From: Psychrobacter sp.
GTDB taxonomy: Bacteria; Pseudomonadota; Gammaproteobacteria; Pseudomonadales; Moraxellaceae
Direction of reading: 5' to 3'
Length of the DNA: 53,122 bases
NCBI RefSeq assembly: GCF_030454045.1
Contig: NZ_JAKDJE010000013.1
Location: 1 to 53,122 of the forward strand
Both the position numbers and the translations under genes were made by a program. Of the stretch, positions 25,635 to 34,871 are shown in pieces. How positions within the stretch are numbered: the stretch's first letter is position 1; each line of letters opens with the position of its first letter. Under the pieces are notes generated by a model. It saw nothing but the letters and a program-made list of their open reading frames with translations, searched no databases and was not told where the DNA came from.

Positions 25635-26377
25635 TATCTACCTCTCACCACATAAACTATTGTTGTTTCATTTGGCTCAAGGTTAAGTTTATCTACACTA
25701 ACTGCCAGTACGTTGTTGCGGTAAAATTCTTGTTCTCTGATTACCAATGTTTTACTGGTTGTATTAGTCATATAGTATTCTTCACCCATCAACACTCCGT
25801 TGTCGTAGCGATTAGCCAATACCAAATCTGCTTGCTTCCATAATGGTATTTTTTGATTTACCACTATTTTATTCATCACATCTTGCGTATTTTCACCATT
25901 ACCAGCGCGTCCAAGATCGAACATCATTCTTTTAATTTCATAAATATATGATCCGCTTTTTTCTTTTAGATCCAAGCTATCTACACCGCTGCTACCATCA
26001 TCTAATGGTCTAGTAGGTGGTACAATGATGATTTCTTGTGCGGCTTGCTGCGTTGGAACAAGTATCAACTTGTATCGCTCTCCTTCATCGTCATTCACAA
26101 AAACGGAGATTGTTCCTAAAAAGTTTGGATTTGCAAGCGTGAAATAAAGAACGCCATTGGTATTGTCTTTTTGATAAGCTAAAGATCCATTAACAGACGG
26201 AATAACAGAACTTATTTTACGGTCTTTAATTTCAATGAGGTTTTGCTCATATCGTGATATTGCAACTTCTGCGACTTGGCTTTCAGAACCCACAACTTCA
26301 ATTTCACTGTGAGCATTAGTTGCCAGCACCGCCATCGCTACCATTATTAATGTCGATTTCTTCCACGCTTTTAACAT
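25634..26377 (-). CDS. traK: TraK, VirB9-like secretin-type core protein
   Basis: TraK is the periplasmic VirB9 counterpart that binds TraV and TraB. The 247-residue product has a signal peptide (MLKAWKKSTLIMVAMAVLATNAHS, cleaved near 24). The C-terminal beta-domain contains LANRYDNGVLMGEEYYMTNTTSKTLVIREQEFY, which is typical of TraK. Its start lies 62 bp inside the 3' end of traE, but the complete signal peptide supports this start. Confidence 0.93.
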   Translation of the reverse strand: MLKAWKKSTLIMVAMAVLATNAHSEIEVVGSESQVAEVAISRYEQNLIEIKDRKISSVIPSVNGSLAYQKDNTNGVLYFTLANPNFLGTISVFVNDDEGERYKLILVPTQQAAQEIIIVPPTRPLDDGSSGVDSLDLKEKSGSYIYEIKRMMFDLGRAGNGENTQDVMNKIVVNQKIPLWKQADLVLANRYDNGVLMGEEYYMTNTTSKTLVIREQEFYRNNVLAVSVDKLNLEPNETTIVYVVRGR

Positions 26378-26912
26378 AAATTTTTCCTATACCTGACATT
26401 TTAAAACTGATTTTGTATTTTTTTGGTTGCTCACTAACCAATTTATTTGAAAAGTACGTCTTCAATACGCCTGTTAGATAAACAGTATTTTGATCTACGA
26501 TCACTTTTGGCGGCATTGTCGATCCTGACCAAACAGTAGTGATATCCTCTTCTTTTATTCTTTTTGCCTGTGCGTCCAAAACACTTCTTAATTTTGGTAC
26601 TGATTCAGGTCGTGTCATTCTCAGAATAATAAGATTGTTGTTATCAACATTGTCTTTATTGATCGTTCGTAGTGTGGTAATAACATACTCAGCCATATCG
26701 ACAATATATTGCTCGTTGCCGACTGCGCCACTAACGATATATTTACCTGTGACTATAGGGGGTGTGATAATCGTTCGTTCTCTTATCACAATTACAGCTA
26801 TCAATGCTAATAACCCTATATTTAAGACCATGCTAATTAGTAGCACTTTTTTTAAAAATGAGGTTTCATTTCTAGCCTCACTAATGGTCGCTTTTCCTTC
26901 TTGTACTAGCAT
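26316..26912 (-). CDS. traE: TraE, VirB5/VirB8-like F-type assembly protein
   Basis: TraE-F is an inner-membrane protein with a periplasmic VirB8-like fold. It has 198 residues, a membrane helix at about 25-48, and the periplasmic part contains VYLTGVLKTYFSNKLVSEQPKKYKISFKMSGIGKIYVKSVEE with the family pattern. The last 20 codons overlap the start of traK. Confidence 0.92.
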   Translation of the reverse strand: MLVQEGKATISEARNETSFLKKVLLISMVLNIGLLALIAVIVIRERTIITPPIVTGKYIVSGAVGNEQYIVDMAEYVITTLRTINKDNVDNNNLIILRMTRPESVPKLRSVLDAQAKRIKEEDITTVWSGSTMPPKVIVDQNTVYLTGVLKTYFSNKLVSEQPKKYKISFKMSGIGKIYVKSVEEIDINNGSDGGAGN

Positions 26913-26916
26913 AAGA

Positions 26917-27210
26917 TCAACCGTAAAAATTTCTGTTGTGAGACTCGGGTAGCTTTTTTGGTTTTGGCCAACCAGTCTTCCAATAAGTTAGATGGGCTAC
27001 CGCTTTATCGTGCTTACCTGCTTTAAATGACTTATACCCCATCGCTAGGAATATACCTAAAGCCAACCCTAATATTGACCAAAAATGACCTGCTGTTGTT
27101 CCTAGCGCACAAGGGAACAATGAGATCATAGCCACATCGTAATCAAAAAATAAAAACTTACCTTTGTCATCAAGACGTGTTGGCACTTCATGGTTTTCAG
27201 GTTCTATCAC
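26917..27210 (-). CDS. traL: TraL, F-type pilus assembly protein
   Basis: TraL is a small inner-membrane protein at the base of the pilus machine. The 97-residue product has the typical VPTRLDDKGKFLFFDYDVA start, two hydrophobic helices (about 30-62), and a C-terminal GWPKPKKLPESHNRNFYG tail, as in this family. It sits between traA and traE as in F. Confidence 0.92.
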   Translation of the reverse strand: MIEPENHEVPTRLDDKGKFLFFDYDVAMISLFPCALGTTAGHFWSILGLALGIFLAMGYKSFKAGKHDKAVAHLTYWKTGWPKPKKLPESHNRNFYG

Positions 27211-27260
27211 TAGCGGTAGCCTCTAACGGTTAAAAAAATAAACTGGCTTTCAAAGTCAGT

Positions 27261-27629
27261 TTAGACCAGCGCGGTAAACGAAGAGTTGATAATACCAACA
27301 ATAATTTGAATACCAATCGCGACGAAAATAGCAAAAACAAAATAAGTACCGTCTTTTTTAACGGCTGCAAACGCTGCACCAAACATCAAAGCAACAAAAG
27401 AGATCGCTTTACCTAAGTTGCCTTTGATCCAGCTTTCAAATTTGTCAGCGGCATCATCAAACTCAGTGTTACCAGCACCAGTAGTAGTTGCTTCAGCAAT
27501 ATCAACTGCTGCTGCAATAAATGCCACTATCAAGATGGCCGTTAAAATAGCCTTTCCGTATTGCTTGCTTTTTAGCGCTAACTGTTTGTTGGCGTAGTCC
27601 ACATCAATACCCATTACCGACTTATCCAT
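27261..27629 (-). CDS. traA: TraA, F-type prepilin
   Basis: TraA is the major pilin. The 122-residue prepilin has a long leader with a hydrophobic run (about 26-44) ending AEA (about 45-47), a plausible cleavage point. It leaves a mature pilin of about 75 residues with two membrane helices (about 74-94 and 97-117) joined by a short basic KKDG loop, as in F pilin. A strong AAGGAAGG ribosome-binding site lies 5 bases upstream. The leader also forms an AGCCCTA/TAGGGCT stem (27648-27694), which may affect expression or mRNA stability. Confidence 0.9.
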   Translation of the reverse strand: MDKSVMGIDVDYANKQLALKSKQYGKAILTAILIVAFIAAAVDIAEATTTGAGNTEFDDAADKFESWIKGNLGKAISFVALMFGAAFAAVKKDGTYFVFAIFVAIGIQIIVGIINSSFTALV

Positions 27630-27706
27630 ATACCTTCCTTATGTAAAGCCCTATCTATTTAATCTCAGTAGGCTAGGGCTAAAAAAATACCTACCGCGAT
27701 TTTTAA

Positions 27707-28021
27707 TTAATGAGAAACAATGACAGCAACCTTGCCACCTCTATCAACGCCATGCTCTAAATTCTTCTTTTGATAGATAGGGCATAATGGTCTTTCACAA
27801 GTCACAAACTGGCTATTACTACCATCTAATTTTTGTTGTGTGACTTCCACATATGCTGAAATAGGAGAAGGTGAGTTTAAGGACGTTTCACCTGAATAAT
27901 GCCAACCGACCGACTTTTGAGCGCAACCACTATTGATCAAAAAAAATGTACTCAATATTGCGGTACTTATTAGCTGGCGATTTTTGGGGAGTATTTTGTG
28001 TACTGGCTGCGGTATATGCAA
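27707..28021 (-). CDS. Small lipoprotein in the tra operon
   Basis: This is a predicted lipoprotein of about 104 residues. The hydrophobic stretch ISTAILSTFFLINSGC ends in a lipobox-like Cys. The mature part has a cysteine pair CERPLCPIYQKK, a pattern seen in small T4SS outer-membrane lipoproteins. I place the start at TTG 28021, which has AGAGG 8 bases upstream; the frame is open further to GTG 28072. It overlaps the end of the transglycosylase gene by 92 bp. Outer-membrane core or pilus-tip support is possible but unproven. Confidence 0.55.
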   Translation of the reverse strand: MHIPQPVHKILPKNRQLISTAILSTFFLINSGCAQKSVGWHYSGETSLNSPSPISAYVEVTQQKLDGSNSQFVTCERPLCPIYQKKNLEHGVDRGGKVAVIVSH

Positions 28022-28493
28022 AATTTTGGCCTCTAAACATAATCTGATAGTTTTCGTAATGACTTCTAACACTCTTAGAGTATTTACTCATTGCTGTGTA
28101 GGCTTTTGAATACTTACCACCGTAATAACACCCTACAGCTCTCCAAGTGTCTTGATTGAATGTATCTAAACAATCACGCAATACATAAGCCCCTACCATC
28201 ACACTAACGCATGGCTCAAATAAGTGTTCACGCTTAATCCCAAACTTTTCAAGCTCAGGTAAATGGATGGTATTAATTTGCATTAACCCTAATGCTCGAT
28301 TGCCATCTTTTAATAAGCTACCCACAGCATTTGTGCGGCCATTTGACTCCTGCCACCCAATAGCCATTAATAACAATGGGTCAATATTATAGTCACCACC
28401 TGCTTTGCTCCAACAAGTAGCAGAAGCGTACTGACTAACACAAATGCTAGAAAACATCAAAGATGATAATGTTAATATTTTTTTAATATTCAT
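27930..28493 (-). CDS. Lytic transglycosylase (VirB1/F Orf169-like)
   Basis: This enzyme opens peptidoglycan for the secretion channel. The start is ATG 28493 (MNIKKILTLS), giving a signal peptide that ends near ASA (about 26). The catalytic domain shows AIGWQESNGRTNAVG with the catalytic Glu (about 44), ALGLMQIN (about 72-79) and a YVLRDCLDTFNQDTWRAVGCYYGG segment, all typical of the SLT family. It is the first gene of the transfer operon, after a terminator that follows traI. Confidence 0.93.
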   Translation of the reverse strand: MNIKKILTLSSLMFSSICVSQYASATCWSKAGGDYNIDPLLLMAIGWQESNGRTNAVGSLLKDGNRALGLMQINTIHLPELEKFGIKREHLFEPCVSVMVGAYVLRDCLDTFNQDTWRAVGCYYGGKYSKAYTAMSKYSKSVRSHYENYQIMFRGQNFAYTAASTQNTPQKSPANKYRNIEYIFFDQ

Positions 28494-28568
28494 GATGACT
28501 GTATAGTTTTGCAATTGATTGTGTCTATTATTATAAACGAACAAACATAAATTACCACCTAAATATTA

Positions 28569-28622
28569 ATAAAAAAAGAAATAATATTATAAGGTTGGCA
28601 TTTACTTAACCTAATAATATTA
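28569..28622 (-). terminator. Rho-independent terminator after traI
   Basis: On the minus strand, a stem of about 14 bp (AATATTAGGTT with AACCTTATAATATT, two mismatches) is followed by a T-rich run with seven consecutive T (28577-28571). It separates the traM-like/traD/traI unit from the pilus operon. Confidence 0.7.
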
Positions 28623-28630
28623 ACTAAATA

Positions 28631-31600
28631 TTAAAGCTGTAGTTGATCATCTATATCTCTTTGTTTGGTAGGCTGAGATTGGTCTAAAGAAGCCGATATT
28701 TTATCTTTAAAGCTAATATTTTCGGCACTTTGCCCTTCTTTCTCTTGTGCTTTATTGCCACTAGCGTCACTTACTACTGGGTTTTTTGAATCACGATTAT
28801 CAATATTTTGCAAGTTGCCATTTACTAATTCTTGTAATGACTTATTCTTGCTTGGCTCTTCATTCTCGATAGAATTAACCGCTTTTTGTTGCCTATTTTT
28901 GAGTAAATCAGCTATATTATTAGTTACATTGTTTCTGTTTAAATTCTTCTTGACACCCTCATCATTTATTGCTTTATCTACTGCCTTATCTGCCTCTTTA
29001 TCCAAAATCTCCTGCGTTCTTTCTTGCTTATTTTTTTCCATATCACCTAAAGCAAACCGCTTGTCTTGCTTTAGTTTCACCACGTCTTCCACCGCTTTTG
29101 CATTAGGAGTATATAAACTAAAGTTCTCTTTTGCCCTAGTAATTGCAACATATAGCATTCGATCACCCACTACATTGCTCATAGATTTCTTTTCATTTTC
29201 ACTTAAATCTTCTCCCACGTTTACATATAAGAATGTGTTTTTATAGGTTGACCCTTGTGATCCATATACTGTTGACGTGTAATTATGATCAATGTACTTA
29301 TCTTCATCATTGAGGGTTAATTCCTTACCATCTTCTGTGGCCACCTTAATACTGCCGTTTTCATCGACTCCTATTACTGAGCCTTCCATATTGTTTGTGT
29401 ACCTATTGTCGCTATCGTTCCTTGTAAAGCGTATTTGATCCCCTTCAGATAACCCGATACTCTCCGCTTTATAGACAACTGCCCTATGCCGCTTAGCAGG
29501 ATTCCATTCTATTTCACGCCCATCTTCATGCTCCAAATGCACTGTTGTTCTATTTTCATTAAGACCTTTAACCTTAAAGGCTTCATCTTTTTCTATACCA
29601 AGGTGACGAACATCAGTGCCAAAAACTACAATTTCATCTTCTTTGTAGTGCCAAGCTTCATTCATTTCTATACTGGTTTTTCCAGTGCTTTTATATATAG
29701 CTACTGTTTCGTCCTTAGCTCCCACCTCCCCCTTATCTTTTAATCCCTCACGTATAAGATCGTTAGCGGCCACCCTATCTTTGTTAAAAGGGGTTATGAT
29801 TTTAGTGTCTGCTCTTTCTTCTTTCGACATTTCTAAATACCTATCTACAAGAGAAATCAGGCTGTCAGTTTTTTGGTTATCTCCATCACTTTTTAAATCC
29901 ACATCTTCATTTCTACTCTTTTCTCTAACCTCAACAATCATTCCTTCTTTTTGCATAAACTTCATAGCTCTCTCTATATTTGTAGTTTCAAGAGAGTTTT
30001 TTTCATTACCTAGTGTTGTAGCAACTAGCGTTTTAAGCTGCTCTGTTTTTTGTCTATTAATATCTTTCATTTCACTGGTTTGCATTCCCTTTTCTTGTGC
30101 AACCTCAAAGGGCTTACCAAAATCAATCGCTTGAAGCTGTAATTTATCACCTATGAAAACAACCCTTGCGTCTGCTTTTACTGCTAAATCGGCTATGGTA
30201 TTCAGATCTTTTTGACCAGCAAAAGAAGATTCATCAACTACCCAAATCTCTTTTTCTCTCTTTGCATCAGGATTGTCTTTGAGTGCCTTATCCCACTCTC
30301 GCTGCGCCTTTCTCCCTTCAAGCATAAACGAAGCTGTAGTTTGACTTTTAATGCCTGATTCAGCCATCAAAGTATTAGCGGCCTTCTTAGTACCTGACAT
30401 ACCCCTAACAGGAATTTTATGTTCATCTGCTACGTTTTTAACAACCTGAAGCATGGTTGTCTTACCAGTACCAGCCAATCCCTGCACACCAACAAACCTA
30501 TCTTTGGTATTAAAAATATCTTTAACAGCGTTTGCTTGTCCTTCTTTTAGTTTAAATCCCTGCTTCTCTTCAAAAGAAATAATATGATCCACCACCCTAT
30601 CTTCATCAACAATCTTTTCGATAACATCTTTCTCTGTTGTCATCGTATTAATCGTCCACTTCTCTGAGTTTATTACCGCCTTTGTTGTAACCTCCCCTTC
30701 ATTAACTTTTAGAATCACTCCTTCCTTTTCAAGCGCCCCAAGTTGCTTATCAATATCTTTAGTTGTAGCTGACCCTACACCGCGCTCATAAGCTCTTTGT
30801 CTTAGCTCTTTTGCATCCACCACCGCTTCACGCTCTGTTAGATTCTTTAAAGCAGAACGTGTCGCTTCTTTCGCGCCTTTAACACCTTCATACTGTGTAT
30901 TTTTAGACTGATCACTTTCTTTATTTATTGATCCTTGAATTATAGATTCCCCCTTTACCTCCATTACTTTTTCAGCCGCCTTTTGCCATTCCCCTCTTAA
31001 TTGGTCATGTGCTAGATCAACTTTTTTCTCTCTTGTGGCCAAGGTTGCAGTTTCACGCTGAGAAGCATTAGCACTTTCCCTAGTTAAACCCATTTCACTT
31101 AATCTTTCATCTATCTCATTTTTTCTACTAGAAAATTTATCAATAGCTTCATCAGAAACACCTTTGATTTCAAAATTTCCTTTGTCGTCTTTGATGGCAA
31201 TATCGTAACCAAGCCCTTGAATTTTTTCTGCAAGCTTGTTGGTGTACATCGCTCCGTAAAGACGTTGAGAAGCGTATAACTCTCTATTGTCTATACTCTT
31301 CCATTTTCCATCTTCACTTTTTACTGCATTTAATATTAAAGTGTGTGTATGTGTGTTTGGATCTTGGTTTCTGTTGGTATCATGATCAAATTTAGCGATA
31401 ATAACCTTGTCTGTTTTCTCCTGCGTCATCACACCATCTTTCATCACTCTTGTGCTAATTGCTTCTTTACTAATAGCATCTAGCACCTCATTCACCGCCT
31501 CCTTATGAGCCTCCTTTACTCTTTCATCCTCAAAAATCTCTGCCATAATGGATACTGATTTAGGTGCTGAAAAGGTTAAGTCCATACCTGAAAGATGCTT

Positions 31601-31852
31601 AAAAACTTTCTCTCCGTTTTCATCTGTTTCTAATTTACCTAGCTGCTGACCTTCAACCTTTCCGTTTAATAAATTCTCAAAATTTTCTTTATCAATCTTT
31701 CCAGTTAAGCCAAGCTCTTTAGCCCCCTCCCCATGCCAAGATGAATTTTCAACCCCTTCTGATTGTGTGTAATAGTTATCGCTTGCATAATAACTCATAC
31801 CCTGACCAGCACTACTTACATTTGAAACGCTTAGCATAACCTTCTCCGACAC
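28631..31852 (-). CDS. traI: TraI, MOBF conjugative relaxase-helicase
   Basis: TraI nicks oriT, stays covalently bound to the 5' end and unwinds DNA. The N-terminal TrwC domain has the paired tyrosines YY (21-22) and YY (27-28), and the histidine triad with H157 and HTH (168-170) in DPNTHTHTLILN. The helicase domain has Walker A GLAGTGKTT (about 457-465) and the WVVDESSFAG box (about 535-545). At 1073 residues it is close to TrwC and much shorter than F TraI, with one helicase module. The last 130 residues are charged and low-complexity. It starts 1 bp from the traD stop. Confidence 0.95.
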   Translation of the reverse strand: MSEKVMLSVSNVSSAGQGMSYYASDNYYTQSEGVENSSWHGEGAKELGLTGKIDKENFENLLNGKVEGQQLGKLETDENGEKVFKHLSGMDLTFSAPKSVSIMAEIFEDERVKEAHKEAVNEVLDAISKEAISTRVMKDGVMTQEKTDKVIIAKFDHDTNRNQDPNTHTHTLILNAVKSEDGKWKSIDNRELYASQRLYGAMYTNKLAEKIQGLGYDIAIKDDKGNFEIKGVSDEAIDKFSSRKNEIDERLSEMGLTRESANASQRETATLATREKKVDLAHDQLRGEWQKAAEKVMEVKGESIIQGSINKESDQSKNTQYEGVKGAKEATRSALKNLTEREAVVDAKELRQRAYERGVGSATTKDIDKQLGALEKEGVILKVNEGEVTTKAVINSEKWTINTMTTEKDVIEKIVDEDRVVDHIISFEEKQGFKLKEGQANAVKDIFNTKDRFVGVQGLAGTGKTTMLQVVKNVADEHKIPVRGMSGTKKAANTLMAESGIKSQTTASFMLEGRKAQREWDKALKDNPDAKREKEIWVVDESSFAGQKDLNTIADLAVKADARVVFIGDKLQLQAIDFGKPFEVAQEKGMQTSEMKDINRQKTEQLKTLVATTLGNEKNSLETTNIERAMKFMQKEGMIVEVREKSRNEDVDLKSDGDNQKTDSLISLVDRYLEMSKEERADTKIITPFNKDRVAANDLIREGLKDKGEVGAKDETVAIYKSTGKTSIEMNEAWHYKEDEIVVFGTDVRHLGIEKDEAFKVKGLNENRTTVHLEHEDGREIEWNPAKRHRAVVYKAESIGLSEGDQIRFTRNDSDNRYTNNMEGSVIGVDENGSIKVATEDGKELTLNDEDKYIDHNYTSTVYGSQGSTYKNTFLYVNVGEDLSENEKKSMSNVVGDRMLYVAITRAKENFSLYTPNAKAVEDVVKLKQDKRFALGDMEKNKQERTQEILDKEADKAVDKAINDEGVKKNLNRNNVTNNIADLLKNRQQKAVNSIENEEPSKNKSLQELVNGNLQNIDNRDSKNPVVSDASGNKAQEKEGQSAENISFKDKISASLDQSQPTKQRDIDDQLQL

Positions 31853-34060
31853 TTATCCCTTTTTACCTGCATCTACGACTTCATCACTATCATCAAATCC
31901 CACATCTTGTACTTCAAAGCCAAAATCAAATTCATCATCACTGTTATAGTCACTGTAATCATTTTCATCATGGCTTATGCCAATACCTTCATAAACATTC
32001 TTAGATAGAGAAGCGTTAGCAAACGCTTCTTCTGCGCTATCTGTTGTGACTTCTTCCTCTTGCGTTAACGCAAAATCACTATTTTCATTTTCCGATATTT
32101 CAATTTTCTCTTTAGGTTTTTCAGTAACTTCTACCTTCACTTCGTTTGTTGTATCTAATAATCCATCTTCCTCTACCACTGGTTGTACTTCTTTCTTTAC
32201 TGATTTTTTACCGACAAAAGGTAAGAAGTCATCAACATCCTCAATTTCCTCTACTGACTTACTATCCTCATTTTCTAAGTCACTTTTGATTTTCTCTAAC
32301 ACTTTCTCTGTACTACTTTTCGTAGGCTTAATATCAAACCTATCATTGAATTCTATTGGACTAGCGTTCTCAGGTGAAGGTGTATAATCAAATTTAACTT
32401 TAGCAATTGGATAGTTACCAGCAAGACTAATAAACCCTTCGAGATTGTCTAAATTTTGAATTTCTGACCCTAATACTAGATTTTTAACGTTACGTCTGCC
32501 GTAGAAACTCACACCGTCTCTTGCACTATGAACACCCATAGATCTTGATATTTCTTTTTCATCCATTTCTACATCGCCCAATGCTTTTGCCATTGAACTT
32601 GCTGAAGAGTCATCAGTAACACGCATGAGTAATTTAGTCTGACAACCTGACAAAATTGTCTTAGCATCGTATTCACCATACAGCTTGTAAATTTGGTTAA
32701 AATCCTGAAAGCCTAGTACGTGAACCAAACCATATTTACGTGTGTTTGTTAAAGATAGAGGAAGATCATCAAGCTTTTGTAGTGTCGGCAATTCATCAAT
32801 AAATAACCAAATTTTATCTTTATCTTCATCACCTACTGTCTGTGGTAGAGTCAATGTTGTTTTAATAATAGTATTGATCCAAAGTGACATAATAGGTTTC
32901 AAAACATCTTTAGCTTCTTCGCTTGTCCTAATGATCATCCAAGAGTCATCAGATTCATCTTTCATCCATTTTCTAATAGAAAAAGGCTTACCTTCATCAC
33001 TCATATATTCAAAACATTCAAGCTTATTTTGCATTGTCATGAGTACACTTAAAGCGGTTTTCTCAGACTTTTCAGACATATATTTTTCTGCTGGCGTACC
33101 TTCTAATAGGTCAACCACATCAGAAAAATCAGCCTCAATCAGTGCTTCTACTAAGTCTCTATTAGTTGTTCTTTTTTCATCATGAAGCAGCTTAAAAACG
33201 TTTTTTAAAATCATTCTTGACGCTTCAGCAAAGAAAGGAACTTCACTTGGCAATGGCGCTGGTATCAAACCGTTTGCCATTGTTTCATAGTGCATTCTGT
33301 TTTCAATTTCACTCCACACATTCCATGAAGGGCTTCTTTTATCAAAAGGATTCATAAGGATATCTTTCCCTTCTCTGTAAAACTCTTTTGTAAAATCACC
33401 ACTAGGATCATATACAATTGCCTTCTTACCTTTTGCTCGAACCTGCCTCATAAGTCTGTGGAAGTTTTGAGATTTACCGACACCCTGCGCCCCTGTTAAA
33501 GCAATATTTAGTGGCTCTGTTCCTTTAACCAATGGTACATCTGCAATGCTATAATCACTCGCAACACCTTCACTTTCTAGTAACTCAATAAGCGTTTCTT
33601 TCTCTACTTTTTCCGATCCCCTTAATCTTGAATCAGCCATTTGTCCACGCCCATACTGCCACCAATATATTGTCGTAAATATGGTTAAAGCCAATCCAAA
33701 AAGACCGCCTAATTTAAACCCATTTTTCATAATTGTTATAGCTTGGCTACCTTTTGCTTCTGTTACTTTTGGAACATCCACCATAGGTATTTTTACTTTT
33801 CTATCTCCAATATCTATGTCAGCTTCGCCCTTATCCATATTGACAGCGATCATCATTTGCGAATATAAATAATTAAAACCATGATTTCTTTGAAGGCTAT
33901 CTGTCTTAAAATAAGAGTAAGTACATCCAACTAAAATACACACAATTGTTCCAAAAAGCAGTGCATTAAATATCGCAATGATGAACATGTGAGTTTGATA
34001 CATCCAAATTTCTGAACCTCGTGTGAAGTTCATTACTTCGCCTTCATTATGTCTTGACAC
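31853..34060 (-). CDS. traD: TraD, type IV coupling protein
   Basis: TraD is the VirD4-type ATPase that links the relaxosome to the channel. It has 735 residues, two N-terminal membrane helices (about 25-50 and 115-135), Walker A LTGAQGVGKS (about 183-192) and Walker B IWLFIDELPTL (about 412-422), with the GFQDFNQ motif downstream. A long acidic tail (about 570-735) ends in a phenylalanine- and aspartate-rich stretch that may contact the relaxosome, as in F TraD. It precedes traI with no gap. Confidence 0.95.
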   Translation of the reverse strand: MSRHNEGEVMNFTRGSEIWMYQTHMFIIAIFNALLFGTIVCILVGCTYSYFKTDSLQRNHGFNYLYSQMMIAVNMDKGEADIDIGDRKVKIPMVDVPKVTEAKGSQAITIMKNGFKLGGLFGLALTIFTTIYWWQYGRGQMADSRLRGSEKVEKETLIELLESEGVASDYSIADVPLVKGTEPLNIALTGAQGVGKSQNFHRLMRQVRAKGKKAIVYDPSGDFTKEFYREGKDILMNPFDKRSPSWNVWSEIENRMHYETMANGLIPAPLPSEVPFFAEASRMILKNVFKLLHDEKRTTNRDLVEALIEADFSDVVDLLEGTPAEKYMSEKSEKTALSVLMTMQNKLECFEYMSDEGKPFSIRKWMKDESDDSWMIIRTSEEAKDVLKPIMSLWINTIIKTTLTLPQTVGDEDKDKIWLFIDELPTLQKLDDLPLSLTNTRKYGLVHVLGFQDFNQIYKLYGEYDAKTILSGCQTKLLMRVTDDSSASSMAKALGDVEMDEKEISRSMGVHSARDGVSFYGRRNVKNLVLGSEIQNLDNLEGFISLAGNYPIAKVKFDYTPSPENASPIEFNDRFDIKPTKSSTEKVLEKIKSDLENEDSKSVEEIEDVDDFLPFVGKKSVKKEVQPVVEEDGLLDTTNEVKVEVTEKPKEKIEISENENSDFALTQEEEVTTDSAEEAFANASLSKNVYEGIGISHDENDYSDYNSDDEFDFGFEVQDVGFDDSDEVVDAGKKG
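32060..32073. promoter_or_regulatory. 14-bp palindrome, site 4 (in traD)
   Basis: TTGCGTTAACGCAA. It has the same arms as the other five sites with a TA centre instead of TG or CA, so it is fully symmetrical. Confidence 0.65.
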
Positions 34061-34071
34061 AGTATTACCCC

Positions 34072-34557
34072 TTAATTTTTTTTAACCCAACCTTTGATAG
34101 TTTCTCCGTCATACCCTTTCGCTCTAGCAAGCTCAACGGCAAGACGATTAACGAATTTAGCTTTAGTTGAAACGTCATTTTCTTCATCAACATCATTAGA
34201 ATATCGTTCTATTTTTTCTCTATCCACACCTTCAGAAAAACACATATTGACCATCAAATTCACTTGAGTATCAATATAAGATCTCGACTCATCAATCTTA
34301 GATAATAGTAAATTATACTCTTCTTCTTTAGCTTTTTTCTCACTATCTCTAGCTATATACAACGCATTCTCATAGATTGTTTCTGAGTTTTTTACAGCGT
34401 TTTTATAAAGCTCTTCCACATCAGCCATCAAGCCTCTAATTATCAATGATTTCAGATATGAAGTGAAATCTTTTTCACCACTTGTCTTAGCATTCTCCCT
34501 TAAAAGACGGTAAATATCATCTTCAACCCTAAACGCTAAATGTTTTCTAGCAGCCAT
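34072..34557 (-). CDS. Relaxosome accessory DNA-binding protein (ribbon-helix-helix-like)
   Basis: This 161-residue protein has an N-terminal RKHLAFRVEDDIYRLLRENAKTSGEKDFTSYLKSLIIRGL (4-43), the pattern of a ribbon-helix-helix DNA-binding domain (beta strand, then two helices). A coiled-coil region follows (about 45-105). Placement directly upstream of traD and beside the candidate oriT fits a TraM/TrwA/TraY-type relaxosome helper. The assignment is by position and fold pattern, not by strong similarity. Confidence 0.7.
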   Translation of the reverse strand: MAARKHLAFRVEDDIYRLLRENAKTSGEKDFTSYLKSLIIRGLMADVEELYKNAVKNSETIYENALYIARDSEKKAKEEEYNLLLSKIDESRSYIDTQVNLMVNMCFSEGVDREKIERYSNDVDEENDVSTKAKFVNRLAVELARAKGYDGETIKGWVKKN

Positions 34558-34572
34558 ATTTTAAAATCCTAT

Positions 34573-34720
34573 CGTTACACAGTGAAAGCCTTTAAAATAA
34601 AGGCTTATAGCGGTTTTTTTTGTCTTTTGTGTAACGCACGTAACGAGGCGCGTTACACAGTGAAAGCCTTATTATACGTGGCTTTAAGTCGTTTGCAACC
34701 AGTTGCATGGTGTGTGAACT
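34573..34720 (+). other. oriT: Candidate origin of transfer (oriT)
   Basis: The noncoding region upstream of the relaxosome genes holds two exact 20-bp direct repeats (34573-34592 and 34651-34670, beginning CGTTACACAGTG). Each leads into a hairpin, and an inverted half-copy TGTGTAACG lies at 34628-34636. A TGCAAC/GTTGCA stem (34694-34707) is followed at once by TGGTGTGTGAAC. In F, a stem is followed by GGGGTGT and then the nick. By analogy the nick would fall between 34713 and 34714, so that sequence to the right of it would enter the recipient first. Confidence 0.55.
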
Positions 34721-34819
34721 AATCTTTTGCCGTCGGCACGACTCTTTTCGCTTTTATCTTTTTATTATTCCCGATATACTTTTACTTCGATTTTTAGCAA
34801 ATATTTTGTTAAACTTGCC

Positions 34820-34839
34820 AATACTGCGGAAGCAGTATT
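34820..34839 (+). repeat. Small perfect hairpin with GGAA loop
   Basis: AATACTGC/GCAGTATT form an 8-bp stem around a GGAA tetraloop, in the leader of the gene starting at 34872. The rest of 34721-34871 shows no gene and no other clear signal. Confidence 0.5.
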
Positions 34840-34871
34840 TACCCTAAACTTAAACTTTATTGGTGTTAATC

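Noticed and set aside
28755..29246. Plus-strand open frame of 163 codons opposite traI
   Set aside because: It is a mirror of the AT-rich low-complexity traI 3' end; hydrophobic Ser/Phe-rich translation is typical of antisense shadows.
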